Below, piece after piece: positions 1 to 6,210 of a stretch of DNA of 12,149 nucleotides (the first letter of the stretch is position 1; every line of letters begins with the position of its first letter). The stretch comes from Anaerobacillus sp. (GTDB lineage Bacteria > Bacillota > Bacilli > Bacillales_H > Anaerobacillaceae): contig SKOL01000072.1 of NCBI GenBank assembly GCA_007120055.1, forward strand, positions 1-12,149, read 5' to 3'. The translations under genes were made by a program, and so were the position numbers. Under the pieces are notes generated by a model that did no database searches, was not told the origin of the DNA, and was given only the letters and a program-made list of their open reading frames with translations.

Positions 1-366
1 TGTACATTAACGAATTATACGGTCCGAACAGTCGCCATCGGGATTATTTTTGCGATCGTCGGCTGCAACCAAGCGTTTCCGGTAATGTTAACGAGCCGTT
101 CCTTAAAAAATACTTGGACAGCTGCCGGCTATAAAAGGATAGACTTAGGTCGAGTCGTTTGTGATTCGGCACTCGTTACTTCCGGATTGGTCCCATGGAA
201 TATGGTCGCGATTTTATCGGCAGCCGCAATTGGGGTTGCAACGTTAGACTATGCTCTTTATGCCGCTTTTCTTTGGATTGGACCACTTGCGACGATCATC
301 GTCAGTGTGAAACGCTCTAAACAACATACTGACATTGAACAGCGCGAAGAAGAAGTTGCTACTTAA
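1..366 (+). CDS. NhaC-family Na+/H+ antiporter, C-terminal part (5' end outside window)
   Basis: The reading frame is open from base 1 and ends at TAA 364-366, giving the last 121 residues of an integral membrane protein. Visible features are a GCNQAFPVML segment, a DSALVTSGLVPWN segment, and a final pair of hydrophobic stretches ending in IGPLATIIVSVKR plus a short charged tail. The G-x-NQ and (V/T)TS-x-L(V/I)PWN signatures are characteristic of the NhaC family, which exchanges Na+ for H+ and also includes malate/lactate antiporters such as MleN. This fragment cannot tell those subtypes apart. No ordinary terminator follows the stop. The next structured DNA is the palindromic 51-bp array from 451. 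Family assignment is confident; substrate is not. Confidence 0.88.
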   Translation, partial: CTLTNYTVRTVAIGIIFAIVGCNQAFPVMLTSRSLKNTWTAAGYKRIDLGRVVCDSALVTSGLVPWNMVAILSAAAIGVATLDYALYAAFLWIGPLATIIVSVKRSKQHTDIEQREEEVAT

Positions 367-450
367 TAGTAATGTGTTTGGTTGAGCGTGAGAAAAAACA
401 GTACCATGATATTAATGACGTTGTATGGGGGGAGTGCGCAACAAAGTGCT

Positions 451-928
451 GATTGATGCACAGATATTACAGTTTTTGTAAAAATCACGCATCAAAACGC
501 TGATTGACGCACAGATATTACAGTTTCTGTAAAATTTGCGCATCAAAACCCCGATTGATGCACGTATATTACAGTTTCTGTAAAATTCACGCATCAAAAC
601 GCTGATTGATGCACGTATATTACAGTTTCTGTAAAATTCACGCATCAAAACGCTGATTGACGCACAGATATTACAGTTTTTGTAAAATCCATGCATCAAA
701 ACCCCGATTGATGCACGTATATTACAGTTTCTGTAAAATTCGCGCATCAAAACCCCGATTGACGCACAGATATTACAGTTTTTGTAAAATTCATGCATCA
801 AAACGCCGATTGACGCACGGATATTACAGTTTCTGTAAAATTCACGCATCAAAACGCTGATTGATGCACGTATATTACAGTTTCTGTAAAATTCACGCAT
901 CAAAACGCTGATTGACGCACAGATATAG
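451..928. repeat. Tandem array 1: nine full 51-bp palindromic units plus a partial tenth
   Basis: Units beginning GATTGA start at 451, 502, 553, 604, 655, 706, 757, 808 and 859, exactly 51 bp apart. A truncated tenth starts at 910. Each unit holds an outer inverted repeat (TTGATGC or TTGACGC with GCATCAA) around an inner one (TTACAG, three T, CTGTAA), so each can fold into a 43-nt hairpin separated by about 8 bp. Units 3, 4 and 9 are identical; the rest differ mainly by transitions. Two linked subtypes exist: ACGTAT with TTTCTG, and ACAGAT with TTTTTG. A 9-bp direct repeat AGTGCGCAA flanks the array (433-441 and 927-935). Because 51 is divisible by three, long frames stay open through it, but no start has a ribosome binding site. 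Confidence 0.95.
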
Positions 929-976
929 TGCGCAATTTGGGGGAATGCGTAATAATTGTTTTCCCTATTTCGTTAG

Positions 977-1109
977 GGCACGTGAAGGTCTCGCGTTACC
1001 TTTTGAATGAAGTGAGGCTTGGTTCGGTCACGCGAGATCTTCTTGCGTGCCGTTTTAGTTGTTGTTATACAGTGACCGAACTTGAGTTTTAACACTGGAT
1101 TTGGTCACT
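977..1109. other. Chain of overlapping, mutually exclusive inverted repeats
   Basis: Bases 977-1000 are imperfectly complementary to 1026-1051. The core pairing is TCTCGCGT with ACGCGAGA, and GGCACG with CGTGCC at the base. The right arm overlaps a segment GTTCGGTCAC (1022-1031) that is perfectly complementary to GTGACCGAAC (1072-1081). That second segment also overlaps AGTGACCGAA (1071-1080), which can pair with TTTGGTCACT (1100-1109) through one G-T wobble. The three pairings compete, as in attenuators and riboswitches. No credible gene lies within 500 bp downstream, so the function is open; decayed repeat DNA is an alternative. From 1110 to about 1447 no gene is supported. That stretch contains only a small hairpin, AACAAC (1356-1361) with GTTGTT (1385-1390). 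Confidence 0.5.
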
Positions 1110-1388
1110 TAGACTAGGGTTAAAATACACTAATTTGCACATCAACTCCCGTTTTATTACGCAGTTTCCCCATACAATACATACCTTCTCCTCATTTAAT
1201 TTAACGAGGCCTCAGTATTATAATCACCACCGCCGCTTTCAAAATAACGTTTTTCAATGGAAGCAGGGCGCGAATACCCCGTTGCTACGCCTTAAGTCTT
1301 ACGTAAAATATATCTTAGGTTGATTTTGGAAATGTGAAAATAAAGGTATGATTAAAACAACAAAGATCATTTATGATTTAAAAAGTTG

Positions 1389-1418
1389 TTGTGCAAAGAT
1401 CTGGCCATTGTGTATGAT
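1389..1418 (+). promoter_or_regulatory. Weak candidate promoter for the DUF4097 gene
   Basis: TTGTGC (1389-1394) and TATGAT (1413-1418) are separated by 18 bp. The -10 matches five of six consensus bases; the -35 only three. If used, the transcript would carry the dispersed repeat at 1448-1570 in a leader of about 190 nt before the gene at 1619. A promoter nearer the gene, in the AT-rich 1552-1606 stretch, is an equally possible alternative. Confidence 0.25.
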
Positions 1419-1447
1419 GAAAAGGGATGAATTTCCATTTTTATCTA

Positions 1448-1570
1448 AATGAGTGAATTTCATAATTACCAAAATGAGCTACATCACGCACGCAATTATA
1501 GTTTTCGAATCGTTTTGACGCAACTATATGTTGATCTTAGTGGCGAGAATATTGATTTATGAATTTCATT
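1448..1570 (+). repeat. Dispersed MITE-like repeat, copy 1 (long form)
   Basis: The element begins AATGAGTGAATTTCATAAT and ends TTATGAATTTCATT. Its ends are inverted repeats of each other, with 12 of 14 bases matching. Reverse-complementing 8229-8321 gives nearly the same sequence, including TGAATTTCATAATTACC, TGAGC-ACATCACGCA, CAACTATAT and TCTTAGTGGC. Compared with that copy, this one carries about 32 extra bp starting near 1486, bordered by ACGCA and containing a near-duplicate of the CGCAACTATA motif. It lies just upstream of the gene at 1619. No ORF is inside, so it would be non-autonomous if mobile. Confidence 0.85.
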
Positions 1571-1618
1571 AAAAAATATTTTTGTTTTAAAAAATAGTAA
1601 GGGAAATGGGGAGAAAAA

Positions 1619-2578
1619 ATGAATAGGGCTGCATTTTTAGGGTTAGCACTTGTTGCAATTGGTGTTTTTGCTTTAGTTTTTAATTTTAATCAACCGGTTT
1701 CTAGTATGTTTAATAGTCAGACCATCGAGATTAATGAAAAAGAAGTTTTCGATGGGGCGAATATTACAGCAATCGATGTCAATGTTTCTTCACCTACTGT
1801 TCATATAGTACCGACAGATAGCGACGAGATAACTGTTGAGTTACTAGGAGAGGTTAGTGAAAATACAGACCTTAATTTTGATGTAACAACAAGAAATAAC
1901 AATTTAAATGTCTCTGTAAGAAATAACAATTCCCATTCAGGATGGTTTAACTTTGGAGTAACAATTACAAGGTTGGAGTTACAATTACAAATTCCGAAAA
2001 AAGAGTACGATGAGTTAAAAGTCCGTTCTTCATCGGGGAGAATTGTAATGGATGACATACAGGCGAAAAACGTTGAGTTAAGGGCTAGTTCGGGGAGAAT
2101 TGAAATTTCAAATATAACTGCTGAAAACGAGATAAATTTACAAACTTCAAGCGGACGTATTGAAGCGAAAAATAACATCTCAAATTCGTTCAAAGCTCGT
2201 GCAAGTAGTGGAAGGATTTTAATTAACGGTCAAATTTCAGACCAAATTGCTACGTCGACTTCATCCGGGGCAATTGCATTGGAAAACTTTGAAGGTGATA
2301 TTAGTGCCTCAGCTAGTTCTGGTCGTGTTACGATCATAAATGACCAATTAGTTGGCGATATTAATGTATCGACATCAAGCGGTCGTGTTGAGATTGATTT
2401 CAGAAATGCACCGACATCAGCGATTATTGATTTTCAAGGGAGCTCTGGTAGAGGTGAGGTTAACGTTCGAGGAATTAAATATGAGGAAAAATCCAATAAC
2501 CGCGTTTACGGTACGCTCGGAGCAGAGGAATACGAAATTAAAGTTCGCACTTCATCAGGACGCTTTGAACTAAATTAA
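1619..2578 (+). CDS. DUF4097 (LiaG/YvlB-like) membrane-anchored beta-solenoid protein
   Basis: A 319-residue protein. Residues 3-23 are a hydrophobic N-terminal anchor with no clear signal-peptidase site. After about 110 residues of strand-rich sequence come nine repeats of S-S-G-(R/A)-(hydrophobic)-x-(hydrophobic), from about residue 137 to the C-terminus, spaced roughly 17-27 residues apart. This is the pattern of DUF4097 / head-GIN proteins, predicted to form a right-handed parallel beta-helix. Relatives include LiaG and YvlB of Bacillus, which sit in cell-envelope-stress operons, but no lia-type genes are visible here. The start ATG follows a GGGGAG-type ribosome binding site (about 1608-1613). 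A strong terminator after the stop makes it a single-gene unit. The fold is confident; a role in envelope stress is inferred from relatives only. Confidence 0.85.
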   Translation: MNRAAFLGLALVAIGVFALVFNFNQPVSSMFNSQTIEINEKEVFDGANITAIDVNVSSPTVHIVPTDSDEITVELLGEVSENTDLNFDVTTRNNNLNVSVRNNNSHSGWFNFGVTITRLELQLQIPKKEYDELKVRSSSGRIVMDDIQAKNVELRASSGRIEISNITAENEINLQTSSGRIEAKNNISNSFKARASSGRILINGQISDQIATSTSSGAIALENFEGDISASASSGRVTIINDQLVGDINVSTSSGRVEIDFRNAPTSAIIDFQGSSGRGEVNVRGIKYEEKSNNRVYGTLGAEEYEIKVRTSSGRFELN

Positions 2579-2621
2579 CTGCATATAAGCGTACCCCAAT
2601 ATCACAATTACAGATAGGATC

Positions 2622-2660
2622 AAATACCGTCTCAGCTAATAACTGAGCGGTATTTTGTTT
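2622..2660 (+). terminator. Rho-independent terminator after the DUF4097 gene
   Basis: AAATACCG-T-CTCAG (2622-2635) pairs with CTGAG-CGGTATTT (2643-2654), with one bulged T and a loop of about 7 nt. The T-rich tail TTTTGTTTT follows. It lies 44 bp after the stop codon. Confidence 0.88.
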
Positions 2661-2840
2661 TATATAAATACTTATTTTTTTTCTTCACCTAACGTACATT
2701 TTACCCTCGGGGGACATTTTCGTAAAACCTCCTCATCCCGGCCCACTCATCACATTGTAAAATGTAAGAATTTTGACGGAGCACAAACCAACAAACTAAC
2801 CTACAAAAGAATTAGTCTTTTCGAACTATATGCAGGAAAA

Positions 2841-2869
2841 TTGCATTTTTTGTCGAATTGTAACATAAA
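2841..2869 (+). promoter_or_regulatory. Candidate sigma-A promoter for the BrxD-like gene
   Basis: TTGCAT (2841-2846) and CATAAA (2864-2869) are 17 bp apart, about 30 bp upstream of the ATG at 2898. Each hexamer matches four of six consensus bases. The strong terminator at 2622-2660 argues that this gene needs its own promoter. Confidence 0.35.
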
Positions 2870-2897
2870 TGGGTCTGTTTTTTTAGGGGGGGAAACA

Positions 2898-4142
2898 ATG
2901 AGTCAAAGTCGTGATCAAGCTAAATCGAGCTTATTAGCTTTAAAAAACGGGGTTGTGCCAGAAACTGTTGCGACATTTGCGATACAACGAGATGAAATAT
3001 TAGAAGAATTTCATCAACTTTTGCAACTAGTAAAAAATGAAAACGGTATGATGAAATTTATTGTTGGCGAATACGGTAGTGGAAAGAGCTTTATGTTAAA
3101 GCAAGTCGAGCATGAAGCACTAGAACAAAATTACGTCGTTGCCAACATTCAAATAGAAAAAGGGGTTCGTCTAAACGATTTTCAAACCCTTTATTACCAC
3201 ATCATGCATAGCTTAACGACAAAAGGAACAAATACAAACAAAACGAGTTTTCAAGATTTATTTACGAATTGGCTCCGTTCTTTAAAAGATCAAGATCAAG
3301 AAAGTTCGGCATTAGCGATCCAAAGTTTAATTTCAACGTTAAATGACTATCATTCATCCTATTCTAGAGCGTTACTCTTTTACATCCGTGCCCATATCCA
3401 AAATGATCATGAGTTAGCGAATGCGGTAACGTCATGGTTAACAGGGGAACAAAATATCCCTGCTTCGATCAAAAAAAGGTTTGAAGTGGTCGGGAAAATC
3501 GATCACACAAATGCCATCGACTTTATGAAAGCGTTTATAAAATTAGTCAAACTACTCGGATATAATGGCCTCGTTATTCTTGTCGATGAACTTGAAGTTG
3601 TTATGAGTTATCGGTCTGATATTCGAATGCAAGCTTACCAAAATCTAAGATACTTAATTGACAACTGTTACAATAACCAGTTAAGTAATTGCTTATTTGT
3701 TTTTGCTTCAACAACGGATTGGTTACAAAATGAAGAAAAAGGCCCGAAAAGTTATCAAGCTTTGTTTCAAAGAATTGGTGAAGGTGGTCAAGGAAAGAAA
3801 AGAGATGTACGACAGCCGGTTATTCGTTTAAAACAATTAAATAGTAACGAAATTCAACGATTAACGAAAAATATTGTTGAGCTATTTAATCAAGCTTACG
3901 ATTTTCAGTTAAAAATAAGTCAACAATCTCTTCAAAACTGGGTGTTACTTCTTCTCAAAAAAGAAGGAATTGAAATTAGCGAAATCACTGTACGTTCATA
4001 TGTGATTAAACTAATTGAAATACTTGATCTGTCAGAACAAAACCCAAATAGCGTGATGTTCAAAACCGAACTAAAAGCCGTTACTGACGGAGATACCGTA
4101 CGATACGTACAAAAAATGCGTCAAAAGGTTGACCAGACTTAA
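2898..4142 (+). CDS. BrxD-like (DUF2791) P-loop ATPase, orphan
   Basis: I chose ATG 2898 because an A(G)7 Shine-Dalgarno at 2885-2892 sits 5 nt upstream. The frame is open back to 2655, but that part overlaps the previous terminator and has no ribosome binding site. The protein has 414 residues. It has an N-terminal stretch ALKNGVVPETVATF, a Walker A motif GEYGSGKS (57-64), a Walker B LVILVDELE (225-233), and a sensor-like FASTTDW (269-275). This arrangement matches the DUF2791 ATPases, including BrxD of BREX phage-defence systems. Length and both nucleotide-binding motifs look intact. No BREX partner (PglX, PglZ, BrxA/B/C/L, helicase) and no TerB-type partner is nearby; terminators separate it from both neighbours. 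A defence role is therefore unproven; the family call rests on motif recognition. Confidence 0.82.
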   Translation: MSQSRDQAKSSLLALKNGVVPETVATFAIQRDEILEEFHQLLQLVKNENGMMKFIVGEYGSGKSFMLKQVEHEALEQNYVVANIQIEKGVRLNDFQTLYYHIMHSLTTKGTNTNKTSFQDLFTNWLRSLKDQDQESSALAIQSLISTLNDYHSSYSRALLFYIRAHIQNDHELANAVTSWLTGEQNIPASIKKRFEVVGKIDHTNAIDFMKAFIKLVKLLGYNGLVILVDELEVVMSYRSDIRMQAYQNLRYLIDNCYNNQLSNCLFVFASTTDWLQNEEKGPKSYQALFQRIGEGGQGKKRDVRQPVIRLKQLNSNEIQRLTKNIVELFNQAYDFQLKISQQSLQNWVLLLLKKEGIEISEITVRSYVIKLIEILDLSEQNPNSVMFKTELKAVTDGDTVRYVQKMRQKVDQT

Positions 4143-4185
4143 GGGGATTTTTAGTACTTAGATGTAATTAATATATTTTAAAGTG

Positions 4186-4220
4186 AACGTAAAGAATCTA
4201 TCGGATTTCTTTGCGTTTTT
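4186..4220 (+). terminator. Rho-independent terminator after the BrxD-like gene
   Basis: AACGTAAAGAATC (4186-4198) pairs with GATTTCTTTGCGTT (4204-4217), with one G-T wobble and one bulged base, then runs into TTTTTC. It lies 43 bp after the stop codon at 4142. Confidence 0.75.
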
Positions 4221-4270
4221 CTATTAAAACTCATCATAAATCAATAGATATATTAATAAGATGAATTAAG

Positions 4271-4282
4271 AGTAATATTACT
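4271..4282. promoter_or_regulatory. Perfect 12-bp palindrome upstream of the YibE/F gene (possible operator)
   Basis: AGTAATATTACT is a perfect palindrome 39 bp before the ATG at 4322. With its left flank it reads AAGAGTAAT, the same nine bases that form the arm of every 51-bp unit in the array just downstream of this gene (5476 onward). A regulator binding site is one reading; AT-rich chance is the other. Confidence 0.3.
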
Positions 4283-4321
4283 AGATTCGTCGCAACTTCT
4301 CTATTGAAAGGATGAGTAAAC

Positions 4322-5467
4322 ATGAAAAATAAATGTCAATGGCTCATACTATTAATATTTTTCATTGCTAGTTTTATAAATATTGATCGTGCAGAGGCTA
4401 CAACTCAAACCGAAACATCGATTGAAACGTTATTTCCGACAGCTAAGATACTGGAAATTGTTAAACAAAATAAAGATGAATACGATCAAAGTGGAGTTCA
4501 ATACGAGCACCAAGTGGTGAGGGCAGAAATTTTGTCTGGTAAATTTAAAGATCATGTGATCGTAACGACGAGTGATCGCTTTTCGAATAACAATGATGAT
4601 GATTTTTTGTTGAAAGTAAATGATAAAGTCGTCGTTCAATTGAATGTTTTTAACGGTGAAATTATTCGAGCGGAAATTATGAGTCATACGAGGGATATAC
4701 CAACGTTTTTCTTAATTTCTATATTTATTTTGTTATTATTATATTTCGGAAAAAGACAGGGGTTTAAAGCATTAATTTCAATCGCACTGACACTTGTACT
4801 TATTTTCAAATTTATGATTCCTTATTTATTTGCGGGTCATTCACCAGTTTATTTAGCGATAATCACAGGTACGATTGTCACCATAATTACTTTTTTATTA
4901 GTCAGTGGATTTTCCAAAAAGACCGTTGCTGCAACGGTGGGGACGGTTGGTGGTCTAGCTAGTGCAGCTGTAATATCCATCATTTTTTCAAACGCGATGA
5001 AACTAACGGGGTATCATAGTGACGATGAACGAGTTCTTCTTTCAATTTCTAATGAAATTAGTTTTGATATGCAAGGTATATTGCTTGCGGGGATTATTAT
5101 CGGTGCTCTTGGGGCGATTATGGACGTCGCTATTTCAATTTCGTCGTCGATGGAGGAAATAAGAAAGACGAAACCACAAATTACAAAATCTCAACTTTTC
5201 ACATCGGGGATGAACGTAGGTAAAGATATTATGGGAACAATGGCCAACACGTTAATTCTTGCCTACGTCGGTGCAGGCTTACCGTTATTAATTACATTGT
5301 ACGGTTACGAAAGCACTTTTTCACAAATCATTCATATGGAATTTTTAACTGTAGAAATATTACGAACTGCAGCTGGGAGTATAGGGTTAATTTTATCGAT
5401 ACCGATCACCGCATTTGTAACGTCAATTTTAATAAATAAAAGAGAACAAAGACGACAGGTACGATAA
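4322..5467 (+). CDS. YibE/F family multipass membrane protein
   Basis: A 381-residue protein; ATG 4322 follows a GAAAGGATG ribosome binding site. Residues 6-20 are a hydrophobic signal or anchor ending near RAEA. Residues about 35-125 are a soluble, probably extracytoplasmic domain. Around seven membrane segments follow, at roughly 127-141, 149-170, 176-195, 203-222, 250-273, 307-327 and 346-370. The segment GALGAIMDVAISISSSMEEI (261-280) and the following GMNVGKDIMGTMANTLILAYVG (from 296) are the conserved core of the YibE/F family (PF07907). The transported substrate is not established. Some Firmicutes encode two adjacent genes, yibE and yibF; here there is only one. The stop is 8 bp before the first hairpin of tandem array 2, which may end transcription. 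Confidence 0.93.
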   Translation: MKNKCQWLILLIFFIASFINIDRAEATTQTETSIETLFPTAKILEIVKQNKDEYDQSGVQYEHQVVRAEILSGKFKDHVIVTTSDRFSNNNDDDFLLKVNDKVVVQLNVFNGEIIRAEIMSHTRDIPTFFLISIFILLLLYFGKRQGFKALISIALTLVLIFKFMIPYLFAGHSPVYLAIITGTIVTIITFLLVSGFSKKTVAATVGTVGGLASAAVISIIFSNAMKLTGYHSDDERVLLSISNEISFDMQGILLAGIIIGALGAIMDVAISISSSMEEIRKTKPQITKSQLFTSGMNVGKDIMGTMANTLILAYVGAGLPLLITLYGYESTFSQIIHMEFLTVEILRTAAGSIGLILSIPITAFVTSILINKREQRRQVR

Positions 5468-5475
5468 TTTTTACG

Positions 5476-5792
5476 AGAAGAGTAATCGAAATGTCGGACT
5501 GATTACTCTTCTTTAATTTTTGTAGGAGAAGAGTAATCGAAACGTCGGACTGATTACTCATCATTGGTTTTTGTAGGAGAAGAGTAATCGAAACGCTAGA
5601 CTGATTACTCATCATTGGTTTTTGTAGGAGAAGAGTAATCGAAATGTCGGACTGATTACTCTTCTTTAATTTTTGTAGGAGAAGAGTAATTGAAACGCTG
5701 GACTGATTACTCATCTTTGTTTTTTGTAGGAGAAGAGTAATCGAAACGTCGGACTGATTACTCTTCTTTGGTTTTGTAGGAGAAGAGTAATC
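5476..5792. repeat. Tandem array 2: six 51-bp terminator-like hairpin units plus a partial seventh
   Basis: AGAAGAGTAATC starts at 5476, 5527, 5578, 5629, 5680, 5731 and 5781, a 51-bp period with a single 50-bp step at the end. In units 1, 4 and 6 this 12-bp arm is matched perfectly by GATTACTCTTCT after a 13-nt loop (GAAAYGTCGGACT type). In units 2, 3 and 5 the distal half is ATCATT or ATCTTT, leaving an 8-bp core stem. Each stem is followed by a T-rich stretch such as TTTAATTTTTG, so each unit resembles a Rho-independent terminator on the plus strand. Unit 5 carries AGTAATT, keeping a G-T pair. The arms have no sequence relation to array 1, yet the period is identical. The seventh copy stops after its left arm. 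Confidence 0.95.
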
Positions 5793-6070
5793 AAACAAAG
5801 CATTTTGCCTTTTAAATGGTTGCGGACTACTGTCATAGACCTTTTGTTTGAAAACAAGGCGGATGATTTCGTGAACGAGCCTCTGAGATTCGTTAGAGGT
5901 TGCTCCTGCGGTTACTCGTCGCAAAGCTGCACGATGCCTATGCTAAGAAGCGTGACATGATGTGATTGAGGTTATTAGCTTCACAGTGAAGTGAGGGAAA
6001 GCACCCGCATTTTCATATTAGATGGTGGCGGAATAAACTCCATGAACGTTTTGTATAAAAAAACAGATTT
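5793..6070. other. Structured intergenic region without a supported gene
   Basis: About 280 bp with several hairpins and higher GC than the flanks. TCAAACAAA (5791-5799) is complementary to TTTGTTTGA (5843-5851). CCTTTTGTTT can fold back on AAACAAGG (about 5840-5858). GAGCCTCT (5878-5885) pairs with AGAGG-TT-GCTC (about 5896-5906). CTTCAC-A-GTGAAG lies near 5980. A minus-strand frame crosses 5793-5924 but only as an extension of the repeat frame, without a ribosome binding site. A structured RNA or decayed repeat is possible. I cannot assign a known family. Confidence 0.35.
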
Positions 6071-6094
6071 TATCTTTTTTATTTTTTGAAAGAT

Positions 6095-6103
6095 TGGTAG
6101 AAT
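6095..6103 (+). promoter_or_regulatory. Candidate extended -10 promoter for the peptidase-bactofilin operon
   Basis: TGG directly precedes TAGAAT (6098-6103), an extended -10 element with a five-of-six hexamer. There is no good -35; the expected position is a T-run. It would give a leader of about 100 nt ending in the hairpin-containing ribosome binding site at 6172-6210. Confidence 0.35.
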
Positions 6104-6171
6104 TAAACTAGTAAAAGTTTTGTCGATTGTTGTTGAATAATGAGCGATAAGCCTAGCTTAATTTTATTGAG

Positions 6172-6210
6172 AAAGGGGGAAGCCTAAAGCAAATATGCTT
6201 AGGGAATAAT
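6172..6210 (+). promoter_or_regulatory. Shine-Dalgarno, hairpin, then TTG start (M23 peptidase gene)
   Basis: The strong ribosome binding site AAAGGGGG (6172-6179) lies 31 nt before the TTG at 6211, too far for direct use. Between them, CCTAAAGC (6183-6190) and GCTTAGG (6197-6203) form a hairpin with one bulged A and a 6-nt loop. Folding out these 21 nt leaves about 10 nt between GGGGG and TTG. A weaker AGGG (6201-6204) lies 6 nt before TTG and partly inside the stem, so the alternative reading is that the hairpin masks the working site. Confidence 0.55.

Noticed and set aside
657..860. Plus-strand frame of 67 codons within array 1
   Set aside because: Same cause: period divisible by three, no ribosome binding site, wholly inside the repeat.
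412..903. Minus-strand frame of 163 codons encoding 17-residue repeats across array 1
   Set aside because: It is open only because the unit is 51 bp. The start has no ribosome binding site and the unit differences change amino acids freely.
451..928. CRISPR array
   Set aside because: The 8-bp interunit stretch is itself repeated, so there are no unique spacers, and no cas genes are present.
1135..1323. Plus-strand frame of 62 codons from a TTG
   Set aside because: No Shine-Dalgarno, no recognisable family and atypical composition; treated as non-coding.
2655..2897. N-terminal extension of the BrxD-like frame
   Set aside because: It overlaps the terminator of the previous gene and lacks a ribosome binding site, whereas ATG 2898 has an excellent one and matches the family start.
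5406..5924. Minus-strand frame of 172 codons over array 2 and the region after it
   Set aside because: Mostly a translation of the 51-bp palindromic units; no ribosome binding site, and it runs into the end of the YibE/F gene.
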